DNA from: an uncultured Hungatella sp.
GTDB taxonomy: Bacteria; Bacillota; Clostridia; Lachnospirales; Lachnospiraceae
NCBI GenBank assembly: GCA_910585645.1
Contig: CAJUFP010000005.1
Coordinates: 1 to 64,000 of the forward strand
DNA: 64,000 nt
Direction of reading: 5' to 3'
Shown here piece after piece: positions 53,053 through 60,773 of the stretch; within the stretch, counting starts at the first letter, position 1; each line of letters opens with the position of its first letter. The notes under the pieces are model-generated. The model was not told where the DNA came from, searched no databases, and was given only the letters and a program-made list of their open reading frames with translations. The position numbers and the translations under genes are program-made.

Positions 53053-53985
53053 ATGATGTTGAAAAAAAGTAAATACCTGAGGATATCCGTGACAAATATA
53101 TGCAATTTATCTTGTTTTTATTGTCATAAAGAAGGGAACCATTCCCCGGATCAAAACATGCTATCTCCCAGAGAGATACAAACCCTATGCCGCATAGGGC
53201 TTGCTATGGGATATGAAAAGTTTAAGCTTACCGGCGGAGAGCCTACCACGCGCCGGGATATCTGTGAGATCATCTCCGGGCTGGCAGCGCTGGGACTTCC
53301 GGATCTGTCCATGATCACCAATGGAACAACGCTGGCGGATCAGGCGGCGGATTTGTGGAAGGCAGGACTTAGAAGAGTTAATGTCACATTAAACACCTTA
53401 AACCCGAAACGGTTTCAATCCATACAGGGAAACGGGACGGTTTCCGTGGATTCGATTCTGGAGGGGATATCTGCGGCTAAGAGGGTTGGCTTTCAGAATA
53501 TTAAAATGAATTTTGTGTATTTTGACGACGACAGTGAAAAGGATCTAAAGGAGTTACTTGATTTTTCAGGGGAATGTGGATGCACCTTGGTTGTGCTTCC
53601 CGTGCTGTCAAAACAGTCCTTTTATTCTCTTGACTTTTTGTACCGGAAGCTTCAGTCTTACGGGATTGCTAAAGAGGAATTGATCGTTGACCGGGAAGGG
53701 ATACGCAAGCGGTTGATACAGATGAAATCAGGCGCTGTTGCCCTGCTTCGGGTGGATGAACTGGCAGATCGAAAACCCTATGTCTTTTGCTCTGACTGTG
53801 GGGACAAGGAAGAATGCCGGGAGGGGATATTCCCTGTGAGGGTATCTGCCAATGGGGAATTAATCCCCTGTATGGCAAGTCTAAAGCATAGGATCCCCAT
53901 CGCCCACCTGCTTGCGGATCAGAATGAGACGGCCATCAGGCAGGCGTTTGCCGCGATCGAAGGGTGGTGCTGTCCGTGTGAATAA
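53053..53985 (+). CDS. MoaA-like radical SAM protein
   Basis: The 310-residue protein has ISVTNICNLSCFYCHKEG with the radical SAM cysteines C17, C21 and C24, the glycine-rich motif KLTGGEPTTR, and a C-terminal cluster of cysteines (CSDCGDKEEC, then IPCM and the end WCCPCE). The C-terminal cysteines suggest a second Fe-S cluster. The N-terminal part resembles MoaA, but no other molybdopterin-synthesis gene is adjacent, so it is more likely a MoaA/SPASM-type modification enzyme. It lies 21 bp after the other radical SAM gene and overlaps the next by 8 bp. Confidence 0.85.
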   Translation: MMLKKSKYLRISVTNICNLSCFYCHKEGNHSPDQNMLSPREIQTLCRIGLAMGYEKFKLTGGEPTTRRDICEIISGLAALGLPDLSMITNGTTLADQAADLWKAGLRRVNVTLNTLNPKRFQSIQGNGTVSVDSILEGISAAKRVGFQNIKMNFVYFDDDSEKDLKELLDFSGECGCTLVVLPVLSKQSFYSLDFLYRKLQSYGIAKEELIVDREGIRKRLIQMKSGAVALLRVDELADRKPYVFCSDCGDKEECREGIFPVRVSANGELIPCMASLKHRIPIAHLLADQNETAIRQAFAAIEGWCCPCE

Positions 53986-54655
53986 ACCGCCATATATCTG
54001 CTTTGAGGGCCTGGATGGTTCCGGAAAAAGTACCATAGTGAAACGAATCGTCCCATTGTTGGAGCAGCAGGGATATAAAGTGCAGAGCGTATGCCCCACA
54101 AAGGCAGGCTGTCAATGCCGCGGTATAGAAACGATATTCCACAGATTTCCCTGTCTGCATCGGTATCGCTTTTTGCGGATGTTTTTATACGCCCATCGCT
54201 CTAATTACGCGGCAGATCACATGGACCGGAATGCGGATCTGCTTTTGGGCGACCGGAGTTTGGTTACAAGTTATATCTGCAGATGGACCCGCTCTCCGCT
54301 GCGCAATCGTTTTGTGGTATTTTTGGTTGACCGATTAGAATACAAGATCCCGGCTCCTGATCACATCATCTATCTGGATGTCCCTCACCAGGTACTTTGT
54401 CAGAGGCTATCCGGACGGGGGATGCGGGATATTGATGAGACAGAAAAGCGTTCCAGGGAAATGAGACAAGCCTATGATATGCTTCGATCGCAGAAGGCAG
54501 TGGTCAGGCGTCTTCGGGGAGCGACATGGCACAGCATAAATGGAGATCAGCAGGAAGAAGCCGTGTGCCGCGACGCGCTGGGTATCATTATGCCGTTATT
54601 GAAAAAGACTGAATTAAGAAAGGAAGATACAAAATGCCTACCAAGATCACATTAG
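53978..54655 (+). CDS. Thymidylate kinase-like P-loop kinase
   Basis: The 225-residue protein begins at GTG 53978 (AAGGGTGG upstream), overlapping the previous stop by 8 bp. It has the P-loop EGLDGSGKST (residues 10-19), the LLGDRSLVTSYI motif typical of thymidylate kinases, and a basic lid (RLSGRGMRDIDETEKR). It phosphorylates a nucleotide or a related small substrate using ATP. It is probably not the housekeeping tmk, because it is embedded in the radical SAM/GreA cluster. It overlaps the GreA-like gene by 22 bp. Confidence 0.75.
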   Translation: MNKPPYICFEGLDGSGKSTIVKRIVPLLEQQGYKVQSVCPTKAGCQCRGIETIFHRFPCLHRYRFLRMFLYAHRSNYAADHMDRNADLLLGDRSLVTSYICRWTRSPLRNRFVVFLVDRLEYKIPAPDHIIYLDVPHQVLCQRLSGRGMRDIDETEKRSREMRQAYDMLRSQKAVVRRLRGATWHSINGDQQEEAVCRDALGIIMPLLKKTELRKEDTKCLPRSH

Positions 54656-55149
54656 AAGGAAAACAGAAAATTGAAGAGAATATCCGGGAATTGATGGAGG
54701 AACTTAAGCAGCTGCGGAAAGAAAAAGTAGTGGCCTACAATCTTACAGGAGATACCTGGCATGACAACCCATATTTTAATAAATTGGAACAGGATGAGCG
54801 GGCTTTGAACACAAAGATCAACGAGGCCCAGGAGATTTTAAAAAACGCGGAGATCGTAGACAGCGCCAGCCGCAATATGGAAACGGTTGAGATCGGTTCT
54901 ATTGTAGAATGTATCTGCAATTATCTTGACCTGGAAGAAACGGAAAATGAAATTTTCGAGATCGTGGGTCATGGGGAAGCTGATGTGAACAACGGAAAGA
55001 TTCACTATGATTCATTAGTTGCCCAGAATATTATGGGACTTCATTTGAATGACACTGTTGTCTTCACTACTCCGGGCGGAAAAGTGGAGTATAAGATCGC
55101 GGCATTTTATGAAGACTGGGAAAGCGCTAAAAAGGAACGGGGAAATTAG
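54634..55149 (+). CDS. GreA/GreB-like transcript cleavage factor
   Basis: The 171-residue protein has the N-terminal coiled coil with acidic tip residues D40 and D44 in GDTWHDNP (GreA has D41 and E44 in GDLSENAEY) and a C-terminal FKBP-like domain (VEIGSIVECICNY to VVFTTPGGKVEYKIAAF). GreA inserts into the RNA polymerase secondary channel. Here the tip reads differently from GreA, so it may regulate polymerase rather than rescue backtracked complexes. AAGGAAG lies 9 nt upstream. Its place in an accessory operon is unusual for GreA. Confidence 0.8.
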   Translation: MPTKITLEGKQKIEENIRELMEELKQLRKEKVVAYNLTGDTWHDNPYFNKLEQDERALNTKINEAQEILKNAEIVDSASRNMETVEIGSIVECICNYLDLEETENEIFEIVGHGEADVNNGKIHYDSLVAQNIMGLHLNDTVVFTTPGGKVEYKIAAFYEDWESAKKERGN

Positions 55150-55719
55150 ATGAAGGAACCAAGGATCATTTTTTTCTGCGGACCACACTGCAGCGGAAAA
55201 AGCAGTATACTGACCCAATTATATGAAGAAGGGATTTTTTCTGCCTGGGGAAATGAGATTGGCAAAGAGCTGTTTTACCAACGGGGCTTTGATACGGCAA
55301 AACAGGATGAAGCGTTTGAACTGGAAGTCAGCCAAAGAGAATTGGAACGGGATGCCGCATATGCCCACAGGAGGGGAATGATCGGGATCGAATCTTGGCA
55401 TCCGGGAAATCTGGCCTATGCCATGGTGCGAAATCCAAATTCTGTCCCCAAATTAGTTTCCGGCATGATGCGTTCTCCTTTGATTTCCAATGCGTATGGA
55501 ATCCGGCTGTCCGTGTCCCGGGAGATCATTTTTAACCGCACAAAAACGTTTAAGGATGATCCCGGTTGGGCGGCTGATTTTTATACGAAAATTGACGGGT
55601 GTTTAGATGTCTGTTTGACTAAGCTTAATTTGTGGGAGAGAAGCGTATGTATTAATGCGGACGGAGATTTTGATACGGTGCTCAAAGAGGTTAAGGAGGT
55701 TGTAAGGAGGTTTTGCTAG
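55150..55719 (+). CDS. Small P-loop kinase of the accessory cluster
   Basis: The 189-residue protein has GPHCSGKS (residues 11-18), a Walker A motif, and the layout of AAA-like kinases (dNK/AAA_33). Downstream motifs include an arginine-rich helix (RELERDAAYAHRRGMIGIES) and SVSREIIFNRTKTFKDD. It begins immediately after the GreA-like stop. Substrate is unknown. With the thymidylate kinase-like protein it makes two kinases in one cluster, suggesting phosphoryl-transfer steps in a shared pathway. Confidence 0.65.
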   Translation: MKEPRIIFFCGPHCSGKSSILTQLYEEGIFSAWGNEIGKELFYQRGFDTAKQDEAFELEVSQRELERDAAYAHRRGMIGIESWHPGNLAYAMVRNPNSVPKLVSGMMRSPLISNAYGIRLSVSREIIFNRTKTFKDDPGWAADFYTKIDGCLDVCLTKLNLWERSVCINADGDFDTVLKEVKEVVRRFC

Positions 55720-55732
55720 GATAGAGGCCAAA

Positions 55733-55763
55733 TTTACAAACTTATCCCCCCAGGCAATATAAT
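55733..55763 (+). promoter_or_regulatory. Promoter of the YARHG gene
   Basis: TTTACA (55733-55738) and a consensus TATAAT (55758-55763), 19 bp apart, lie 45 bp before the ATG at 55809. Confidence 0.55.
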
Positions 55764-55808
55764 AAGAAAGAGTGAAAACAAAAATATGCCTGAAAAAGGG
55801 GGAACTGT

Positions 55809-57299
55809 ATGGAAAAGTATGTGCTGCTGTTCGCTGGAACCGGGATTGTCTATATGATAGCCGCAATCGGACGCAGAATCGCCAATATCATAGTGAAGGA
55901 TGACCCGGATCCCGCTAAGATCAAACGGACCAAGATCATCGGATGGGTCCTGGAGAAACTGTCTATAGCGGCGCTGATCTTAGCGGCTGTCTATATATGC
56001 ATGGATCACATGGCCACCCAAACCTACATAGACACTTTAAAAAGCTGCGTATTCACAGGGACCACGGATACGGTGGGCAATGTGTTCGGCGGCTTTTACG
56101 GAAAGATAGAGTGGGAGGTAAAGGACCCGGCCTCAAAGGAGAAGAATCACAAGTACATCATTATGACCGGCCAATGCTACCGGGAGGCGGCGATGGCAAG
56201 CGGAAAAGAGCTGGTGGATGTGGAGATCGTATTTGACGCCTGGAAGACCATGGAGGACTACTACCAGTTTAGCAGGCTTTACGGCCTGGTAAATGGAACC
56301 ATGTTAAGTGACGAGGAATTTTCGGCGCTGATGGAAGATACTTATGGAGCCAGCCTGGACATAACCAATATGTTTGATGACGGATTAAGCGACGGGTTGT
56401 CTGCGTTTGCGGACTTTTACATATCGGATCTGAACAAAAGGCTGTACAGCGGAAAATATATCAGCTATTATGACGGCCAGGACCAGGGCGGTGGGGAAGC
56501 GGTGGCAGCGGAATCTACCGAAGGGTCAGGATCCGGATTTGGCGACCAGGCGGCCCAGGCGCAAAGGACAATGGAGACCCAGGAGGAAGAATTTTACTAT
56601 GAGCCGGAGGATGTGTACGAGGAATCGGATCCGTCATGGGAAGAGTACGCTTACCAGGAAAATCCCACATCTTACGAGGATCCTGACAACAGCCAGGAAT
56701 ACCTGCTGCCGGACAGCGACACCCGCCTGCTTACGGACGCTGATGTAAGCGGATTATCCCCGGAGGAGCTTCGGATCGCCAAGAATGAGATCTACGCAAG
56801 ACATGGACGTATGTTCACCTCGGAGGATCTGAAGGCATATTTTGGGTCAAAATCCTGGTATCAGGGCAGCGTGCCGGCGGAGGCGTTCAGTGAAAGCGTA
56901 TTTAGCCAGACGGAGAAGGACAATATCACATTTATCCAGAAGTATATAGACGATCCCTCCCGTGTGGCGGCGGATACGGGTTACAGGCAGAGGGGACTGG
57001 CGATCAATGATCCTCAGGCGATACCGCAGATCCCGGGGACTTACTACTATTACTCCGACACGTCAGATAAAAACCGTATGAGTATGGAACTGCATGTGGA
57101 AGAGGGATGGGCCTATATGAGTTTTAATGAAGACGGCCACCAGTATATGAGGTCTATTGATCTTTATAATATCAATGACCAGGAGTATGCAGATGAGTCG
57201 GGGGATGTGGGGATCTATTTTGACGACTATGGAAGGATCGCCACGTATCATGACAGCGTGGACGGAGGATATAATGGGGCTTATACGTTTCTTCCTTAA
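55809..57299 (+). CDS. Membrane protein with a YARHG domain
   Basis: The 496-residue protein has two N-terminal hydrophobic segments (about residues 4-20 and 46-66) and then an extracytoplasmic or cytoplasmic soluble part. An acidic, disordered linker (about 220-310) follows. The YARHG motif lies at about 312-355 (LSPEELRIAKNEIYARHGRMF, ending YFGSKSWYQ), and the C-terminal domain is beta-rich (GTYYYYSDTSDKNRMSMELH). YARHG domains occur in surface proteins of gut Firmicutes; function is unknown. It has its own promoter (TATAAT 55758-55763) and terminator, and lies between the apparatus operon and the Fic/dynamin operon, so it may be an independent surface component. Confidence 0.8.
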   Translation: MEKYVLLFAGTGIVYMIAAIGRRIANIIVKDDPDPAKIKRTKIIGWVLEKLSIAALILAAVYICMDHMATQTYIDTLKSCVFTGTTDTVGNVFGGFYGKIEWEVKDPASKEKNHKYIIMTGQCYREAAMASGKELVDVEIVFDAWKTMEDYYQFSRLYGLVNGTMLSDEEFSALMEDTYGASLDITNMFDDGLSDGLSAFADFYISDLNKRLYSGKYISYYDGQDQGGGEAVAAESTEGSGSGFGDQAAQAQRTMETQEEEFYYEPEDVYEESDPSWEEYAYQENPTSYEDPDNSQEYLLPDSDTRLLTDADVSGLSPEELRIAKNEIYARHGRMFTSEDLKAYFGSKSWYQGSVPAEAFSESVFSQTEKDNITFIQKYIDDPSRVAADTGYRQRGLAINDPQAIPQIPGTYYYYSDTSDKNRMSMELHVEEGWAYMSFNEDGHQYMRSIDLYNINDQEYADESGDVGIYFDDYGRIATYHDSVDGGYNGAYTFLP

Positions 57300-57321
57300 A
57301 GAAATGTGATCGTTGCGAAGG

Positions 57322-57355
57322 GCATCTGCTCCGGGGGAGGGAGCAGATGCTTTTT
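57322..57355 (+). terminator. Rho-independent terminator after the YARHG gene
   Basis: GCATCTGCTCC (57322-57332) pairs with GGAGCAGATGC (57340-57350) around a 7-nt loop, followed by TTTTT (57351-57355). Confidence 0.9.
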
Positions 57356-57357
57356 AA

Positions 57358-57555
57358 GTGGGAGCAGATAAGATCAATAAGACTTTTAATACATCTGCGA
57401 TTGATGAACTGACGTTTTCTAAGATTAGGCATGATTTGTTTTCGGTGCTTCGGAAAAAAGATAATTTTAATTTGGATGAACGTAAGGAAGAAGCAAAAAG
57501 ATTTATCAAAGAACTTATGGTTTTGACACCAAAGGAAACTTGGGGATGTTTATGA
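57358..57555 (+). pseudogene. Small protein or fragment without ribosome site
   Basis: A 65-residue frame from GTG 57358 reads like real protein (FSKIRHDLFSVLRKKDNFNL, DERKEEAKRFIKELM) but begins inside the tail of the terminator and has no ribosome site. It is probably a fragment of a lost gene. No family recognised. Confidence 0.3.
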
Positions 57556-57586
57556 AAAGATTTTAGGTGAAATGTGGTGAGGATAT

Positions 57587-57594
57587 GGTATAAT
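57587..57594 (+). promoter_or_regulatory. Extended -10 promoter of the Fic/dynamin operon
   Basis: The sequence TGG-TATAAT (57586-57594) is an extended -10 with a perfect TATAAT (57589-57594). No good -35 is present, which is common for extended -10 promoters. It lies about 89 bp before the GTG at 57683. Confidence 0.5.
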
Positions 57595-57682
57595 GGAACA
57601 TATGCGCCGATACATGGGCAGGTTCGCAACGTAACATTCGGGGAAATATAATGGGAAATGAGAAAGATAAGGAGATGAGGCT

Positions 57683-58423
57683 GTGGGAGAGAACGTGGAT
57701 CAAAATGTGTTACGTTTTCTTAGGGAACGGTTTAAGATAGAAAGAAATCGGTTTGACCGCTCCGGCATATACGCTTATACCCAGCGTCTGCTGGCATATA
57801 ATTCCAATAAGATTGAGGGCAGCACCCTTACAGAGGAGCAGACCGCGAGTTTGTTTGACAATGGAACATTGCCGGGAACCGTTGATTTTTACAGGGCAAA
57901 AGATGTTGAGGAGATGAACGGTCATTTTCTCATGTTTAACAAAATGCTTGACACGCTGGAGGAACCTTTGGATCAGAAGTTGATCAAGGAGTTTCATTAT
58001 GAACTGAAATCAGGCGTGTTTGAGGACCGGGCAAATGGGTACGCGATCGGTGATTATAAGAAGCGTCCCAATATGATCGGTATGTATCAGACGGTTCGAC
58101 CGGATTGTGTGGAGCGGGAGATGGATCTGCTTTTGCAGTGGTATTTTGGACGGAATGTGGATCTTTCTGTCCTTGCGGAATTTCACGGGCGGTATGAGAG
58201 TATCCATCCTTTTCAAGATGGAAACGGCAGAACAGGAAGGCTCATCCTTTTTCGGGAATGTCTGAAAAACGGGCTCATTCCGGTGGTGATCCAGGACATC
58301 AACCGTAACAAATACCTGGATGCCTTAAAACAGTACAGGGATGAAAGAGGGCTGGAAAAACTGGTTGAGCTTTTCCGGGAAGAACAGAACTTCTACTTGA
58401 CAAAATGTAAGTATTTTATGTGA
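57683..58423 (+). CDS. Fic-domain protein with an N-terminal inhibitory helix
   Basis: The 246-residue protein has the full Fic active-site motif HPFQDGNGRTGR (from H175) and, in the N-terminal region, SNKIEG, which fits the S/TxxxEG/N inhibitory helix that blocks ATP binding. Fic proteins transfer AMP (or another nucleotide moiety) to target proteins. The inhibition motif suggests activity is released on a signal. GTG start with AAGGAG upstream (57669-57674). It is followed 13 bp on by the first dynamin-like gene. It might modify an Hsp70 (as human FICD does BiP) or a dynamin, which is only a suggestion. Confidence 0.9.
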   Translation: MGENVDQNVLRFLRERFKIERNRFDRSGIYAYTQRLLAYNSNKIEGSTLTEEQTASLFDNGTLPGTVDFYRAKDVEEMNGHFLMFNKMLDTLEEPLDQKLIKEFHYELKSGVFEDRANGYAIGDYKKRPNMIGMYQTVRPDCVEREMDLLLQWYFGRNVDLSVLAEFHGRYESIHPFQDGNGRTGRLILFRECLKNGLIPVVIQDINRNKYLDALKQYRDERGLEKLVELFREEQNFYLTKCKYFM

Positions 58424-58436
58424 CGGAGGACCTCTC

Positions 58437-60773
58437 ATGAAAAGAGAATTACTGGAATCCATAGTCAGAGACCTAAAGGAGCTAGACGCCGTAAAGCAGG
58501 ACTCCTTCTTTTCTGACACCCTGAACAATATTGAGCTTACCACAGCCAAAAAAGCGTTTAAGATCGCGGTGGTGGGAGAGTTCAGCACCGGAAAGTCCAC
58601 GTTCATCAATGCCATGATCGGACGGGACCTGTTATCCCACGCCACCCAGGAGGTGACGGCAACGATCACCAACATCCACAACGCATCCCGGTCAGATAAG
58701 CGGTATGGGACCTGCGACGTCACCTGCTATGACGGGTCGGTGATCCATCTGAAGGATGACAGAAAACTGGTGGAGTACACCACCACCCAGTCCCGGGAGC
58801 GGGACGTGGTCCAGGACATCCGGTATGTGGATTACTACACGGATTTTATGGAGGAAGGCGCGGATGTGGTCATTGTGGACACGCCCGGGCTAAACGGCAT
58901 GGCCGACGGCCATCGGGAGCTTACGCTGGAGGAGGTAAAGCAGGCTAATTACTGCATCTACCTGTTTGGGATCCGGGGCATGGCGGATACGGACAAGGCG
59001 GTGATCCATCAGCTGTCCCATTACCAGAATAGATTTATCTTTGTCCTGAATTTTATTGACCAGATCAAAACCTCCGAGGGGGAAGACGTCCGGGAGATCT
59101 TAGAGGACATCCGGTGTTTTCTGGAAGAGGATGTATTTTTGGGGCAGAAGGACAAGGAGTATCAGCTGTTCGGCGTCTCCTCCTTAAAGGCGCTGGCGTC
59201 CAAGGATCAGAACATCAAGAGGCTGTATCAGAATGACACCAGGGACATCGGCCAGGGGGAGAGGGAGACTCTCTATGCGGAATCGGATTTTAGGGGCTTT
59301 GAGGAGTATCTGGCAGGGGCCATCAACAACACTACCATAGAAACCCTGCGGCTGGAGCAGATGCAGTACCTTCTGGAGCATTTTCTGGAGGAGGTGGAGG
59401 AGCAGCTGGCCCAGTCCCAGGAGCAGATCGAGTTTCTTAGGACCGAGGCGGGGAAGGCAGAGGGCGTGGAGCGGCTGAAGAGGACGCTGGCAGATTTTGA
59501 GGAAATGGCGGGAAAGAACAAGGAGAAGGTGGTCAACTACGCGGTCAGCGAGTGTGCCAACATCCGAAGGGAATTCTCCGACTATGTGCGGGAGCGGCTG
59601 GAGGCTATGAAGCGGCAGAATATGGACAGCCTGCAGCAGTTTCGAAGCTATGAGGATCTGGAAGATTACATAAACTCCGGGGAACTAAACGGAAGGGTCA
59701 AGGTCCAGGCAGATGAGATCTACGACTATGTGGAGAAAAATATGGTGGTCTGTCTGGGAGGCGTTCTGAACAACATCCTTATGAGGATCCAGGAATACAT
59801 GAAAGACTCCCACATGAAGAAAGACGGGGAGCAGATCCGGTTTCAGATCGGGAAGATCCAGTCAAGGCAGGAGGCGGGCATCCGCTCTATGGAGCGGGGG
59901 CTTTCAGAGATGGAGGCGAAAAAGAAGGAGGTAGAGAGAACCATCTCCTCCATGGGCCAGAATATCAGAGACGGGGAGCGGGAGCTGACCAACGCGTCCG
60001 GCGCCTATTCCAGAGAGAATCAGATGTTAAACGAGGCGGAGAGGAGGAAACAAAACCGGTTAAACAGCCTGGGGGCTCAGCCGGATGTGAAGAGGGATTA
60101 TTATTATACGACGGAATACTATACAACTTATGAAAAGCGTACAGGTCTTATTGGCTTTGTTGCAAGTATTTTTGGTGGCGGTGTAAAAGAGGTCAGAAGA
60201 TCCAGACAGATCCGACACGAAACCATCGACGATTCCCAGCGGAAAGCCTGGCAGAAGCAGCGCAGTCAGATCATAGAGAGCGCCAACGTGGAGATCAACC
60301 GGTACAAAAGCCAGGTGGACGCGGCCCAGAACAGGGTCAGGTCCCTGAAAGCGCAGCTGGACCGGCAGAAGGAGAATCAGGACCGGGCGCAGAAGGATTA
60401 CCAGTATTACAAGAACAAGCTGGACGCGGACAAAAAGATTTTGGAGGATCTGAGGAAGAAGGCCAACCAGGAGCTTTTGGAGGCCCTGAAAAAGAATGTC
60501 CGCCAGCAGCTGGAGCGTTATCTGGATGAAAAGGACGGGGCTATCGCGACAGTAGTGCGGGAGTACATTGACCAGGTGATCAGGACCAACAAAAAGATCA
60601 TCATAGAAAAGACGGAACATTTTTACGATCAGCGGTTTGATGAGACGCGCCGCATGTATCTGGATCAGATCGAAGGGCGCAGGCAGCAGGCGGCGGCCAG
60701 GTACGGGGACTATTCGGAGCAGTTATCAAGGATCAGACAAATGAGGGGGAGATTGGCACATGGCGGCAGATAA
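58437..60773 (+). CDS. Dynamin-like GTPase 1
   Basis: The 778-residue protein has G1 GEFSTGKST (residues 48-56), the threonine-rich switch around TQEVTATIT, G3 DTPGLNG (about 148) and G4-like NFID (about 204). Long coiled coils follow (about 290-560 and 600-760). At about 568-582 lies a glycine-rich hydrophobic patch (TGLIGFVASIFGGG), like a paddle that inserts into membranes. Bacterial dynamin-like proteins tubulate or fuse membranes, often as pairs. GGAGG lies 9 nt before the ATG. It overlaps the next GTPase gene by 14 bp. Confidence 0.92.
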   Translation: MKRELLESIVRDLKELDAVKQDSFFSDTLNNIELTTAKKAFKIAVVGEFSTGKSTFINAMIGRDLLSHATQEVTATITNIHNASRSDKRYGTCDVTCYDGSVIHLKDDRKLVEYTTTQSRERDVVQDIRYVDYYTDFMEEGADVVIVDTPGLNGMADGHRELTLEEVKQANYCIYLFGIRGMADTDKAVIHQLSHYQNRFIFVLNFIDQIKTSEGEDVREILEDIRCFLEEDVFLGQKDKEYQLFGVSSLKALASKDQNIKRLYQNDTRDIGQGERETLYAESDFRGFEEYLAGAINNTTIETLRLEQMQYLLEHFLEEVEEQLAQSQEQIEFLRTEAGKAEGVERLKRTLADFEEMAGKNKEKVVNYAVSECANIRREFSDYVRERLEAMKRQNMDSLQQFRSYEDLEDYINSGELNGRVKVQADEIYDYVEKNMVVCLGGVLNNILMRIQEYMKDSHMKKDGEQIRFQIGKIQSRQEAGIRSMERGLSEMEAKKKEVERTISSMGQNIRDGERELTNASGAYSRENQMLNEAERRKQNRLNSLGAQPDVKRDYYYTTEYYTTYEKRTGLIGFVASIFGGGVKEVRRSRQIRHETIDDSQRKAWQKQRSQIIESANVEINRYKSQVDAAQNRVRSLKAQLDRQKENQDRAQKDYQYYKNKLDADKKILEDLRKKANQELLEALKKNVRQQLERYLDEKDGAIATVVREYIDQVIRTNKKIIIEKTEHFYDQRFDETRRMYLDQIEGRRQQAAARYGDYSEQLSRIRQMRGRLAHGGR

